Origin: Antennarius striatus
Lineage: Eukaryota; Chordata; Actinopteri; Lophiiformes; Antennariidae
Assembly: GCF_040054535.1 (NCBI RefSeq)
Contig: NC_090785.1
Coordinates: 8,436,501-8,500,500 of the forward strand
Direction of reading: 5' to 3'
Length of the DNA: 64,000 bases
Every line of letters starts with the position of its first letter. The stretch's first letter is position 1. Positions 47,573 through 64,000 of the stretch are shown in pieces. A model generated the notes under the pieces. It worked only from the letters and a program-made list of their open reading frames with translations. It had not been told where the DNA came from and did no database searches. A program made the position numbers and the translations under genes.

Positions 47573-47950
47573 CCTGAAATACTGTTGCCAACTTGTCTGA
47601 CTGGGAGAACATAATGCCAGAACTAAATATAGCTGCAAGATTAGGGAGACAGAGAGTGAGAGAGAAAACGATAGAGTGATTCATGGATCTCTAGACAGAG
47701 ATGGTCCTTCTGCTCAATAAGAACAGATTTTTAAAGCTCTGCGATCATCAAAAAACCCCAAAATGTATCATGACTGGAAAATTATGTAGAAGCAGAAATT
47801 TTGTCACTGTCTCTCACATGGAACACAACGCTGTGCCAGTATTTTGTCATATCTGTCATGAATTAAATTGACTATATGTATTTTCTACTAGTAGCTAACC
47901 TTTCTCTCCCTGTCTGCCTCCCTCCATGGCCGTCCACCCCCTCTTCATCC

Positions 47951-48062
<112 letters not shown>

Positions 48063-50213
48063 CTTTGCATTTGTATCAGGACTTCCTGTATTTTTCCACC
48101 TTGATTTCTCTGCATTCAGAGTTGTGTTTTTAAAAAACTGCAGCCATGGTTTCCTCCCTGCTTTTGTAGCAGCAGCTGTGTTGAAGCAGGTACAGGATGC
48201 TATCTGGACTGCAAGTGTGTTTTGTTTGATGGTATCAGCACTCCTGTGTGTGTGAGAGAGAAAGAGAGACAGACAGAGATAAAAGACTGAACGAGAAAGA
48301 GAGTGACTGAGTTCAATTTGTGCAGTGTGAACAGGAGTCACATGTGTTTGCTGGTATCTGTTAAACTGACAGGAAAGTGACTTTTTAAACACTCTCATGT
48401 GAACACAAAGAATGTTTTTTTTAATTTGACAGAGTAAATATCCAGCATTATCTCCAACAGAAACATGGATCCGCAGACCTTGTCTGTCTCAATCCAGTGA
48501 AGGACATCAACCTCGATAAAAGATTTACAGTTCTTGTTACAGCATGGGAAACAGTAACCCTCTAAGTCAACAGGTTGAGAATTTAGTTTGAACATCACTG
48601 TTATAAGGGCATTTATTTTCTTCACATTTAACTGTTTTGCTCTATTGGCCAGAATAATAACTTTAAATACAGTTTCGTCAGCATTTATAATATGCATGGA
48701 GTAATTCAGAACACATACAATATATAAAAAAGACTAAGTTGCTTTGCTATGTCAGGCTTTATTTCCTGCATGCTAATGTCAGCAAGCTAAGATTCTCACA
48801 ATGGCAGTACTAACATGCTGGTGTGTTGTCAGTTTGTCAGTAAAGCATTTACCATGGTCCCAGTCACAGTTAGAGTGACTTCATTTAATGAGCGCTAAAT
48901 TCAAAATATTGCATTTTCACAAACCAAACCAAACTTTTATTTTATAGTTGAGAAAGTACAAAACCCTGACTGTCTCTTTCTTAGAACAACTATGTGATTT
49001 AATGATGAAGTATGTTGAAGAAATGTATGATATTCACAAGAGAAATGTGAAAAGAAAGGCTTTTTCTAGGGAGAAACTCCTCTCTCCTTTAACGCTCAGC
49101 TCTATTCAGCAAAACTTCACATAACTCGCGTGATGATAAAGGAGAACGTTTCGCAGGAGGAGATAAGACTGGTGGCTTACAGGTAAGTATAAAAGGTGAA
49201 GGGGAGTGTTGAGGTGAGTGGTGAGGGCTGTTGCATGGTGTATAAGGAGGAGTGGGGGGCTGGAGATTTTGCGGTTGAGGGTCTAGCAGTAAATTGGTGA
49301 GGGCATACTTGTGGTCTGGGCATGCTCTGTCCTGTCAGGTAGAGGATGCAGGTACCAGTAGAGGAGATCAGAGAACCTCCAGGATGTTATCTCTCTGTCC
49401 ATACCATACCTGCAGGTCGACTCACTGGAGGCAGCAACCAATCATGTTCTTTGTCTGCTCATTCCGCCTCTTCTCCCTCCCTCCCTCCCTCTTTAGTTCT
49501 TGTACACACACAGGCATAACAGCACCAACTAAGAAGTCTTTCAATAAAGTTTTGAGTGTACCTGATATTTGTTGTCTATCTTGAACCCCTAACACTACTG
49601 CTACGTATTAAAAGTAGAATTTGTGAGGTTCTGTGACAAGATGCTTTGCGTGAATTAAACCTGTCTTACTAGGAGTAGCAGTCATAGAATAAAACTTGTT
49701 CCGTTCGGGGTCTCTACAGCATGTCATCCTTTTTTCCATTTTTAGATTAACGCTCATATTTCTTTGGCAAAGCTGTGTATTACTCTGGATGCAGCAGAAT
49801 AAAGTATTAGAATAATTCAGGGACGATATGCACTATGAAATGAAGACAAGGACAAGGGTATGATAAAAATTCATATGTGTAACAAAGGCATTTTTTTTCA
49901 TTCAAAAACATCTCCAGTACATCAATTTTTTTTCTGCTTCATATTCCATTCATATTCATGTTATCATTTTATTTTCATTGTGGGAAATTTCTTTCTCTGT
50001 CCATTTGTTGATAATTAATTGCAGACCCTGCTGCCCCCAACTAATAACTTTGCATTTTGCTTAACATCACTTTATACAGATTAACAAATAACAACATCAA
50101 CAAACAAAAGTAATAATAATGAGAATGATAAAACTAATAATACTAATACTAATAATACTAATGACAAAAATAAAATAATAAATATAGCTGAAAAATGTCT
50201 GAATGTGGCACCA

Positions 50214-50216
<3 letters not shown>

Positions 50217-50307
<91 letters not shown>

Positions 50308-50367
50308 TCCATCCTCCATCCATCCATTCATCCATCCATCCATCTATCTATCTAGCTATCTATCTAT
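50217..50367. repeat. (GTCT)n then (CTAT)n/(CATC)n compound microsatellite
   Basis: About 18 GTCT units followed by CTAT, CATC and again CTAT units. The neighbouring unit types differ by single substitutions, so they probably derive from one another. Confidence 0.9.
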
Positions 50368-50690
50368 ATCGTCCGACTGAAATTTTTATTGAAATGCTGT
50401 TAATAGGATGCTATCTCCCTACTTGAGTTAGATTTTACTAAGTTATTACTAACTTCCAGAGTTTTTTTCTCTACTGTCTTCTTCAATATATCAATACATT
50501 TTTAAATTATATTAAATTAAATTAAAGTAAATTAAATTAAATTCATGTCTATTTTTGATTTAAGGATACAGTGCCACTCTACAGTACACGAAGAAACGAT
50601 ACTTTAACAAGGAGATATGGCGACCCCCGGTGGTAATGATTTGTGCCTGCAGGGATTTTCTCTAGCTGTGAAGGGTACGTGGCAGTGACG

Positions 50691-51405
50691 TCACACCGGA
50701 TATGGCGTATGTCGGAACTTTAACTCATGGTTAGATTAGTTTTAACCAGAAACGTCGAGTGCTGTCGAAATATATTATACAGTAATACCGATTCAACTGA
50801 GGATGGAAAGATAGATTAATTTATTTTAATGAAGATTCATCACTATATGACTACGTAAGTCTAATTTTACTACGGGTAAAGCAGGGGAGATCGTCTTGAA
50901 AGCCAGGTTAGCTTTTTATAGCTATCGTTAGCGGTTAGCCGGTCAGGCCGTGATCAGCTGTGTGTCGGCGGACAGTAAATTGCTCTCAGAGCTGGTGCAG
51001 AATCGAGATAATCGCTGTTACCTAATGCCATTTGTGCCGAGTATACACCTGGTGTCATTATCGGTTGTTGATGTTTTTTTGGCGGTTAAAGTTTAGTGTT
51101 TTATGCATATATCGATGACTTTCTTAGCCCAGCTGGCAACCGTGTTATTAGCTAACGGTGTAGGGTGTTGATCGAAATGGTTTTATTGACTTCATAAACT
51201 GGGAAACCGTGACGTGTCTTCTTTTTTGTCCCCCAAGGCATGTTTGTAAATACGTCCGTGAAGGATAATCCACCTTGGATGTGAAGTTTGCGTCACACTA
51301 CACTGGGAGGATTTCTTGTTTCACCACTACACAGAAGAGTAGGACCCGGTGTTCTCTACCGATCTCCGGTCTTCAGCGTGCCGGTGACCCACAACCACTT
51401 CCACG
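50691..51405 (+). promoter_or_regulatory. stx5 promoter and 5'UTR
   Basis: CpG-richer region with a possible first exon ending at 50906 (CCAG|GTTAGC). A second exon could start at 51238, after a CCCCCAAG acceptor, and run into the coding exon. In this exon a short upstream frame of 14 codons starts at the ATG at 51240, and an in-frame TGA at 51385-51387 precedes the stx5 ATG. Start site and exon limits are inferred. Confidence 0.4.
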
Positions 51406-56355
<4,950 letters not shown>

Positions 56356-58838
56356 ATAATACAAGGGGACGTGTTTGGAGAGGAAGTGATACTAAAGCTG
56401 TGCTGAGACAAGGTGTCCAGAGAACTTATTTGAAGGACAGACTTCTATCAAAGTGGCAGTTTGATGGAGGCTTTGGAGACTCTTTAATTAAAAGGATTTT
56501 TTTTCTTTCCCCAAAGCCACAGACACTTTATTTTAATTTGACAATTCATTGAAGAATGAAGTTGTCAAACTCCTGTCCACATGAAAGAATAGAATATCTA
56601 AAATCCCCATTTTGTATAGCGAGCCAAATACTGCTCTGTGTTGTACTTTTGACCAATTATTCAAAATGGCTATAATTTAATTGACTTTGGTTTGATTCTG
56701 CAAACTGTCTTTTTTAATTTTGATTTAGTGTTTTTCTTTTTCAAACCCTTTTCCATGTCATGTGCTACTATTTTTTTCTTTTTTCAAATCCTAACTCTAG
56801 AACTGGAATTTATCCTTGGTTAATTTTGCTTCTTAGTTGTTGGGTTGTTTTTTTTTTACTGAATATCATGACTGTGTCACTAACGATTCGTCACTTTCTG
56901 CGTTTTAGTAATTTTGTGAAATATTTTCTTGCACTTACTTTCTGTTTCGCTTTCAGTTAATTTGCCAAATGAGAACTGTGACACAATTCAAAGACATTCA
57001 GTGCACACCAATGGTATTGTTCAAGCATGAGAAAAATGTTGATGACTTGTGTGATACTTACTCCTGCTTTAGATCAAACGGTTTGATTGTCGACCATAGA
57101 GCAGGTTGAATTGTTGGAAAGTGTTAGCGTGGCTCGTTCGGTGCTTTAGCAGTTTCGTGTCTGAGCAGGATCCAGCTTGGACATGAAAGTGTACGAAGGG
57201 GTTCGGCTGGTTTTGAATACACACGAATGAAGTGACTCATTTGACAAGGTTGTGTCTGATTGGCTGTCACTGATGTAGTAGCTTTACCTCTTTCACTCTC
57301 TTATGTACCAGATGTTATTTAAATGACCACAGCTTTTTAAGAAGAAATATTCTTCATACATTTCCCCAGGTTTTTAGCCAAATGCCTTGACTTCAGTTTA
57401 ACAAATATGAACAGTGATGATGATGTATTGATAAGAAAGTGCATATTAATAAAATAATGGGGTACTGACATTCACGGTTGAGATCTTATTGACTAAGAGG
57501 ATTAGTCAGGGGTGATATAATTAGCTGTGCCGTGCTAGAACACCAAGTCATAAGAAGTGCTAACAGGTGCAGTTTTGTCTGTTATTTTCGATGCATTTAC
57601 ACCACAAAGAAGTAAAGTATATATTTATTTGTCATGGTACAGGCCCCAGACAGATTTTATTAATAAATATTTTACCTTTTCGACCACAATAAAGTGATTA
57701 TGCCCACGTATCTTTGATTTCTTTTGGTAGCATTGCTACTAGATTGAAATGTACATTTATCATAACCGGGTCAAAATTAGATTCATGTTTAAATTCACAA
57801 CAAATCACACATTTAAGGAAAAACACAAACAAACTACTATTACATAGAAGTGATGTAAACATTGAGACGATCGGGCCTGTTTATTTCCACTAGTTGAGTG
57901 TATTTGCGTGATTGTCATGCCAACAGCTGCTGAAGTTCAATGAAATGCCTTAGCTGAGCACTGCAGGTGACGCCTGTCTTGTCATTCAACAAAATATGAA
58001 GCAGACTGGTCATGATGTGTAATTCAGACAGCAGCTGAAAGACTTTTTTGCCTTTCTTGAGGAATGTAAAGGTTAGTGATCTTAGCAAGGCTATTAAAAA
58101 AAAAAAACTGGACCAACAACTCTGTTTTAGCCATCCTAGCAGCTTGGGTCCATTGATGGCTAGTTTTCATCGGAAGATCTGCCTCTGGTCGAATGTCTCA
58201 GCACTATTGGGTGTGTTAGACTAATATCCAAGGTCCTCAGATGACGTACCCGAATGACTTTGGTGGCCCCCTGTCTTTTAGTGTCACAAGCTGACTGACA
58301 GTTTTGAGTGAGATGTGTGAGGAAGTACTGGATTGATTTCCATGAAACCACCTACACATTAATTTACCTTTCAGGACATTTCGTAATCACTTGGTGATCT
58401 TCTGACTTTTTATAAAGCACCACTAAAAAGTTCAACTTTCCAATTCCAATACTTGCAAAACTAACATCTGCCATCATTCTGAACAGCTTCTGAAGTTTAT
58501 GCAGCAAATAAAAACATTAATGCCTTTAGCTAAGAAGTTGAACACAGTGAATGCTCTCCTGCCAAACAACATGTTTAGTAGTAACTGTGTGAGCATTAGC
58601 AAGTTTACATTAGCACTAAGCTCAAAGCACCTTGATGCCTAAGTACAGCTTGACAGAGCTGCTAGCATGGTTGTGGTATTTTTGTATGTACTCATTAACT
58701 CAACAAAATGCTAATAACATTTGTGACAATCAAACGCCATTGATGTTACAGGGATGATTATGAATTAGTCATGTTCAAGTTAGGTTGCTCCTCGTCTCCG
58801 TCCCAGACTCCTCTCTGCCTCTGAAGCACTGCCATCTT
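56356..58838. other. stx5 3'UTR and spacer to the RD3-family gene
   Basis: AT-rich, with plus-strand poly(A) signal candidates at 57448-57453 and 57688-57693 for stx5. The RD3-family gene converges on this region from the right, and its own 3'UTR must lie between about 57.7 and 58.8 kb. No exon recognised. Confidence 0.5.
57688..57693 (+). terminator. Candidate poly(A) signal of stx5
   Basis: AATAAA followed within 20 bases by a GT/T-rich stretch. An alternative signal lies at 57448-57453. Either would give a 3'UTR of about 1.1-1.35 kb. Confidence 0.4.
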
Positions 58839-60766
58839 TCATGCGTGGGCACTCTGTTCAATCGGGCTGATCTCTGGCATGCTCCTGCTCCTTCCCTTTC
58901 TCGCCCTAGCTTTGATGGCTTCTTCCTCTTCTTCTCCATCGTCCTCATCAGACCAATCCACCTCCTGTTGCAGATTACCCCTGGAGCCTCTCATACCACC
59001 AGCCTTGAAGAGCTGACCTGAGCGAAATTTCGTGCGGAAAGTATCAAAAGAAAGACTCTTGCTGCGCTGCTGCTTCTCAAAGACAGTGTCCTGCACTTCC
59101 TCATTTCCATTCATTTCATCCACACAGTCATGCAGCACGGAGCGGAACAGTCGAGGGACCTCATGAACATCAGGTTCCATCTGTGATACCAATCTCCTGA
59201 ACCTACGGTGGGAGGAATTACAGTAATACTCATTATATGGAACAGCCTTGTCTGAAAATCTAACCAAAAAAATTGAAAAAATATAGAAGGCAGAGGTCGA
59301 TCGATTCAGCCATAGGGCTGGAAGGATCATTCTCAAGTATTTTTAATGGGGTCTAAAATACATAGCTATAGTGGTAGGACGCCAGCCAAGTGTGCTGGAA
59401 GGTCAATTACATCATGGTAATGGATTTATAGGCATTTGTCCAACAAAGTTACACAATGAAAGTCATTCATTTTACATACAGAACAGAATAGAAATACACA
59501 AAACAGTTTCAGTTATTGTAACACCTTTTGCTACCCACATATAAACCCAGGAAGTCTGTAATCTATATGCAACATTGATATAAAGTTTCATGTCATTTGG
59601 AATGTAGAATATGAGTTTCACAGCCTGAGGAGTGACACAGGTCTGCTGTCTGTCTGCAGCAGATACACAGAAAGCAGATGGGTCAGTAGACAGTACTGTA
59701 AGAAAATTATAAAAAATAAATAAATAGGTTTTGCTGATCAACTTATTGATGGGACTCATAATCATCCATCAGAGGTTGTGTTTTCACATGTGTCCATTTG
59801 TTTGTTGGTCAGACGGCAGGATAAAGCAAACACTACAGAATGGTGTGGTCCATGGAAGGACAGAGATTGACCCAGAACAGATTCCAGCATCGGCGCTCAT
59901 GACTGTGTGTGACATGGATTAAATAAAAATCAGCATACGAAGATTTAATGTGTTCATACAGAGATTGTCTGTCCTTTTGTGTGAACTAGTTTGATTTAGG
60001 ATAGTACTTGATTGAATGCATTACTTAGTTTCCCATTTAAACCTCTGAAAACAAACTCCATGCAACAACATGAACTATTTATGACCTCTGGTTTGGTTGT
60101 AATGGACCTTCAACTTCTAACTTATTCTACATGCATTTTCCCAGAGAAAAAATGGGGATCATCACGTTTTTTTCCCCCAGGTTGTTATGGATTCTAAAAC
60201 TCTTCAGCTATATGTTCCTTTTCTTCTTAATATCCTGTATTCCTGTCTGTAAGTGATATCCTTTGTCCCTTAATACATTTTTCTATTTCACCTGTGTTGT
60301 TGCTCTCTTACTAGTATCTCTGATTCTGTGGCCCTCCGGCTCATATTGTCAGCATCCTTCTGCATTTATCTCACTTTACACATCATTCAACTTCAGTAAC
60401 AGTCACACCTCTACCAACACATACAACATACATTTCTCTCCGTATGCGTCTTTCTCACCTGACGATCAAAGGGCCACACTGTGCAGGAGGGATCTTGGCA
60501 CATAGGTCCTGCAGCTGCAGCAGGTCATTGGGTGTCAGCTCATAGGGCTGTGGGGTTGGAACGCTGGCCAGCCAGCTGTAATCGACCGTGGAGGAGGAGC
60601 TGCGACGTCTGCGGCGACCTTCTGTGGCCCGCTCCAAACGGATGCGTTCAGTTCGCTTCACCATGGCCCCCAACTCAAGCATCAGGGTATTGGTAACTAG
60701 TTCCTCTGTGGTCCGTTGGCCGGGCACTTTAGGCTCCAGGGAGAAAACAGCGGACCAAGGAAACAT
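58839..60766 (-). CDS. rd3: RD3-family protein (retinal degeneration 3)
   Basis: RD3 binds and inhibits retinal guanylate cyclases and is needed for their traffic to photoreceptor outer segments. Two coding exons on the minus strand: 60766-60459 and 59202-58839, joined AG|G; 223 residues (human RD3 195). Signature stretches: EELVTNTLMLELGAMVKRTE, VDYSWLASVPTPQPYELTP, LQLQDLCAKIPPAQCGPLIV, RFRRLVSQMEPDVHEVPRLF and, near the end, SRSMPEISP, all matching RD3 much better than RD3L. An acidic run (SDEDDGEEEEE) inserted before the last motif explains part of the extra length. The acceptor CCAG lies directly before the ATG, so the 5'UTR must be on a separate upstream exon. A paralogue of RD3 other than the main rd3 gene is possible. 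Confidence 0.87.
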
Positions 60767-63050
60767 CTGGAAAAGAAGGACAGAACTAATGGAGACTTAT
60801 GTCATAGTGTAAAGATAAGATGGATAAGAAACACTTACATTATTGCATGTCTACTGTTCATTTTGGAGAGACACTAAAGCATAGGTATCACAAATATAAT
60901 TCATAAATGTGAATCAGAATTTAAGTTTCCGTACTAAGGAACTTTTAAATTACTCTTAATATCATGGCAGATAAATCTTATAAATTTGAATTGTGATAAA
61001 CTAAAATATTACTAAATGTAACACTGCAAACATTTCAGTAGCTGTTTAATAAGAACCAAGCTTTCTTAGGAGAACAATTTCCAGCTATGCCCTTCCTCTA
61101 AATGTTATAATAGAAGTTAATGTATTTTCTTACCGTCATGAAACTGAATTTTGGAAACTGCAGTGTCTTCTTTTTTGTAACAGAAATCCACTGGTTATCT
61201 GGTAAAGAATATCCCTAATCCTAACCCAGCATGGACCTTCAGATGGGATGCTAACTCCTGTTGGTAGCACACAGCTACCTGACTGCCTTGCTACCTTTTT
61301 ACAGTCCTTGGCAGACAATGCGTGTACTTCTGTGAGGAGCTCATGGAGAGTGGTGCATGTTTGGGATTGAGAATAAATGTAATCCTCTATTAATAACTGC
61401 GAGTGACAAGATGAGCTTACCCCACATGAGTTTGCTCCTGGCCAAAGAGTGTGTATGACAGACGGAATGTAGTTGGCATATTTACATAACGGCATGGGAT
61501 TGCTGGCTATTTATCTATTCACTAGTTTTCAACCACTTGCCCCTTGAATTTATCATCTTTATTTCCTTTTAATGCAGGAGTGCAAACTGTAGTGGAGAGT
61601 TCAGATCATGCACACTGGCAGGCTGGACATCATGCTTAAATGTATTTTAGCAACTTCCACTATCTGACAGGGATGTTTCAGGAAAGTCATGAAATCTTTT
61701 GCCAGCATACCTTTTAATTTTTAATTGTTAGCCTGCTACCAAGGCACTGTGCACTGTCTGAAAATAGCTTCCTTTGACTGACGTCCTTTAGCAGCAATAA
61801 TAATAATGCAAGAATTGCATTATGATGACATAAGAATCCACATAATCTCTTTTTTTCCAAAGGGTGTAAGCAGTCTGTCGACTGTCTGGCATTGTGAGGT
61901 ATTGTATAAAAGGTTACTGCCAGCTAGTTTCTGGATTTCTGCACCACTCAGCACTGAGCCACCAAATCCCAGATTACAATCAAATCCAGAGCCTACCTGG
62001 AAGAATGACTGATTGTAATTACCATTATAATCTAATTACAGCTGTCTACCTTCTGGATGCTGTAACAGTGATAACTAAGTTTATAACTAAACATGAAGTT
62101 TAAATCAAATTGAATAAATGAATCAACTATTTTGAATCATTGATTTAAAGCATTGCCAAGATGATGTTCACAGTCCAAAGGATGTGAGAAATCCCTCTAT
62201 TGTTCACACAGACCCATTATTCTACTATTTGATGTGTACCATTCAATATGAAATCTGCAAAACAATGTGCAATAATAGTATTTCAGAGAGGGGAAGGGTT
62301 TCCCTCATGTGGCCCACATCCCACTACAAACACTGTAACTCCTAAGCCTATTTATGCCTTTTTATTTGTATATTTCATGGTGTGTTTTTTTTATTCTTTC
62401 TAGGTGTCGGTATTTCTTCCCGTGTGCTTTTTCTGTGTGCTTTTGTGTGCTCACTGTGCTGTGTGTAGTGCGATGGAGAAGTCCAGTTCCCTGAGGGAAC
62501 GTCTTTAAGGGATCAATAAAGTTCTACTGGGAATGTCCCAGCAGGACAGATACTGTAGGTTCCCCTGGAACTGCATTCCTTATCGAAATTTTGTTATCAA
62601 TTGAACTGAAAGCCCAGCTTCCCCATAACTGATCCAAATGGTTTTGAAGACAGTGCAGACAGGAGTTATCCAGACAGGACAGAAGAAGTAGTGATGGGAG
62701 TTAGAAAGAGGGCAAAACTGGAAGAGAATGTGTATTATTTTAATGCGCATGTGTATTTTGTATTAAACAGTACTGTCTATGTAAACTCATGTAATCTGTC
62801 AGATTTTAACAAGAGTTTTGCTAGTTTGCGTTCCCTTTTAAAAGCCTAAACTACACCAGTATATTGTTAGTTGGAGAGCTGGGCAAGTCCATTTGAATTC
62901 ATAAAACATTAGTCAAACAATGAAAATGAATCAAACATACCCGTCTGTGATATGTTATATATTATTTACATGTCACACCTCCATTAATATCCCGGTTTGT
63001 GTGTGCAAAGTGTTATTTATTTTAAGTAAACAATGATGATTTACTCCATT
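60767..63050. other. Intergenic upstream of the RD3-family gene
   Basis: It should contain the non-coding first exon and promoter of the RD3-family gene, but I cannot place them. A LINE/SINE-type 3' end lies at about 62450-62525. The rest is AT-rich with no recognised coding sequence. Confidence 0.45.
62450..62525 (+). mobile_element. LINE/SINE-type 3' end
   Basis: The phrase GTTCCCTGAGGGAACGTCTT followed by AAGGGATCAATAAAGTTCT resembles the 3' ends at 9575 and 23430. The 5' part cannot be traced. Confidence 0.45.
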
Positions 63051-63099
63051 AAAGTGAATGCAGGGTCTCATCTGGGTCTGTGGTGAAGCGTCTGTGTCG

Positions 63100-63409
63100 C
63101 TAGAGGTCATTAGAGGTTCACGCCGGAACACCCCCCGCCGCCCCCCCCATCACCCTGCTACGTCATCAACCGCGGCTCGGGCTCGTGCCAGAGACTTTCT
63201 GTTGGCTTGTCAGCCGCACGAGACCCACGGTTCACTTCTGGAAAATGACTACGACAAGCTAGCGTCAGTTGTTAGATTTCTCACAGGTAGTGGTTCGTTC
63301 CTTGTCGCCAGGAACAGGAGACAGTTGTTAATTTCGGACAGCGACATCCGAGGACAGCTCGGAGTGAGCCTCCCTGTCGGCGGCGCCCTTTGGAACACTA
63401 CAGTTGATG
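63100..63409 (+). promoter_or_regulatory. CpG-rich promoter and putative first exon of a right-hand gene
   Basis: A sharp rise in CpG from about 63110, a CRE-like TACGTCA at about 63160, and a strong donor (GATG|GTAAGC) at 63409/63410. A plus-strand frame stays open from 63058 through the donor, but it resembles no family I know, and short upstream ATGs make a 5'UTR more likely. A second donor-like site follows a short ATG frame at 63524-63540. The gene lies beyond the window. Confidence 0.4.
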
Positions 63410-64000
63410 GTAAGCGCTGTTGTAGTGTGGGGTTAGCTTGTAGCATCATGGCTAAATTGGTTGTCAAACTCTGACCGCTGATGCTTCGAGCACTATAAGA
63501 CAGGAAAACCTGTCTTGTGTGTTGATGGAGGTCGTTAAAGGTAACTTTTTATTCTCAAACAACAATTGTCTCTTTCTGTTTGAAACTCGTGATCAGATGC
63601 ACAGGTCAGGGTTCAACTGCTGGATCTCCACTGACTCCCGCCTGTAGTGTGAAATCAAACCTGCTAGCTTAGATGTCATTCTCAGGAGGAGTTAGTAATC
63701 ATAGGTTTGTCAGAGCTAGTTTAGCTAACACAAATCAGAACTATGCCACTTATTTTCTTTAAGTTGATTTCATGTAATGGAGATGTCATATAAGTCGTCC
63801 TAGCCATATACAGTATATCACTCAATTTATAGAAGAGCATTCAAAAGAGTGCAAAGCTACTGGAGGCAGTGTCATCAACAGTATAATAGACAGGGAAAAG
63901 AGCAAACCCACAATGTGGTGGAAAGTGGAAAAGCGTTCCTGGATCCACTCCAAAAACGTTATGATTTTATTGTTGTCACATGCCCAACCTAACAAGTTGG
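63410..64000. other. Probable first intron of the right-hand gene
   Basis: Follows the donor at 63409/63410. No further exon or repeat family recognised. Confidence 0.35.

Overview
The window is vertebrate, almost certainly ray-finned (teleost) nuclear DNA. Genes are split by short GT-AG introns, (CA/TG)n tracts are long and frequent, LINE, SINE and MITE relics are of teleost type, and the encoded proteins match vertebrate families. Nothing here is bacterial and there is no CRISPR array or phage.

I could rebuild eight protein-coding genes exon by exon, with phases that close in frame: hs6st2 (minus, 6647-8374), a TMEM179-family gene (plus, 11272-13860), an hnRNP U-like gene closest to HNRNPUL2 (plus, 16124-21574), nudt22 (minus, 21916-24704), dnajc4 (plus, 27573-29336), vegfb (plus, 33193-42763), stx5 (plus, 51406-56355) and an RD3-family gene (minus, 58839-60766). 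There is a clean tRNA-Phe(GAA) at 8815-8887. A somewhat decayed tRNA-Lys(CTT) lies antisense in an intron of the TMEM179-family gene. A CpG-rich putative first exon of a further gene starts near 63.1 kb, and a lone minus-strand donor near 4.49 kb suggests a gene running off the left side.

Layout: 1-6 kb has no recognised coding sequence. 6-9 kb holds hs6st2 and tRNA-Phe. 9-11 kb is an AT-rich repeat patch plus LINE remains. 11-29 kb is gene-dense. 29-33 kb is the dnajc4-vegfb spacer. 33-43 kb is vegfb with a 5-kb microsatellite-rich first intron. 43-50.6 kb is gene-free. 50.7-57.7 kb is stx5, and 58.8-60.8 kb is the RD3-family gene. The trio nudt22-dnajc4-vegfb is neighbouring in human 11q13.1. 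HNRNPUL2, STX5 and TMEM179B lie in human 11q12.3, so much of the window is a conserved syntenic block. These genes do not form one pathway: heparan sulfate 6-O-sulfation and a heparin-binding VEGF are the only pair with an obvious biochemical link.

The points most worth a second look are the vegfb C-terminus, which keeps a VEGF heparin-binding module but ends in Thr instead of Arg; a hammerhead-ribozyme-like fold in a repeat in a dnajc4 intron; a perfect 23-bp hairpin and a second 14-bp inverted repeat in intron 1 of the TMEM179-family gene; and several microsatellites that appear to have grown from LINE/SINE 3' tails. I did not find a convincing wholly new biological system.
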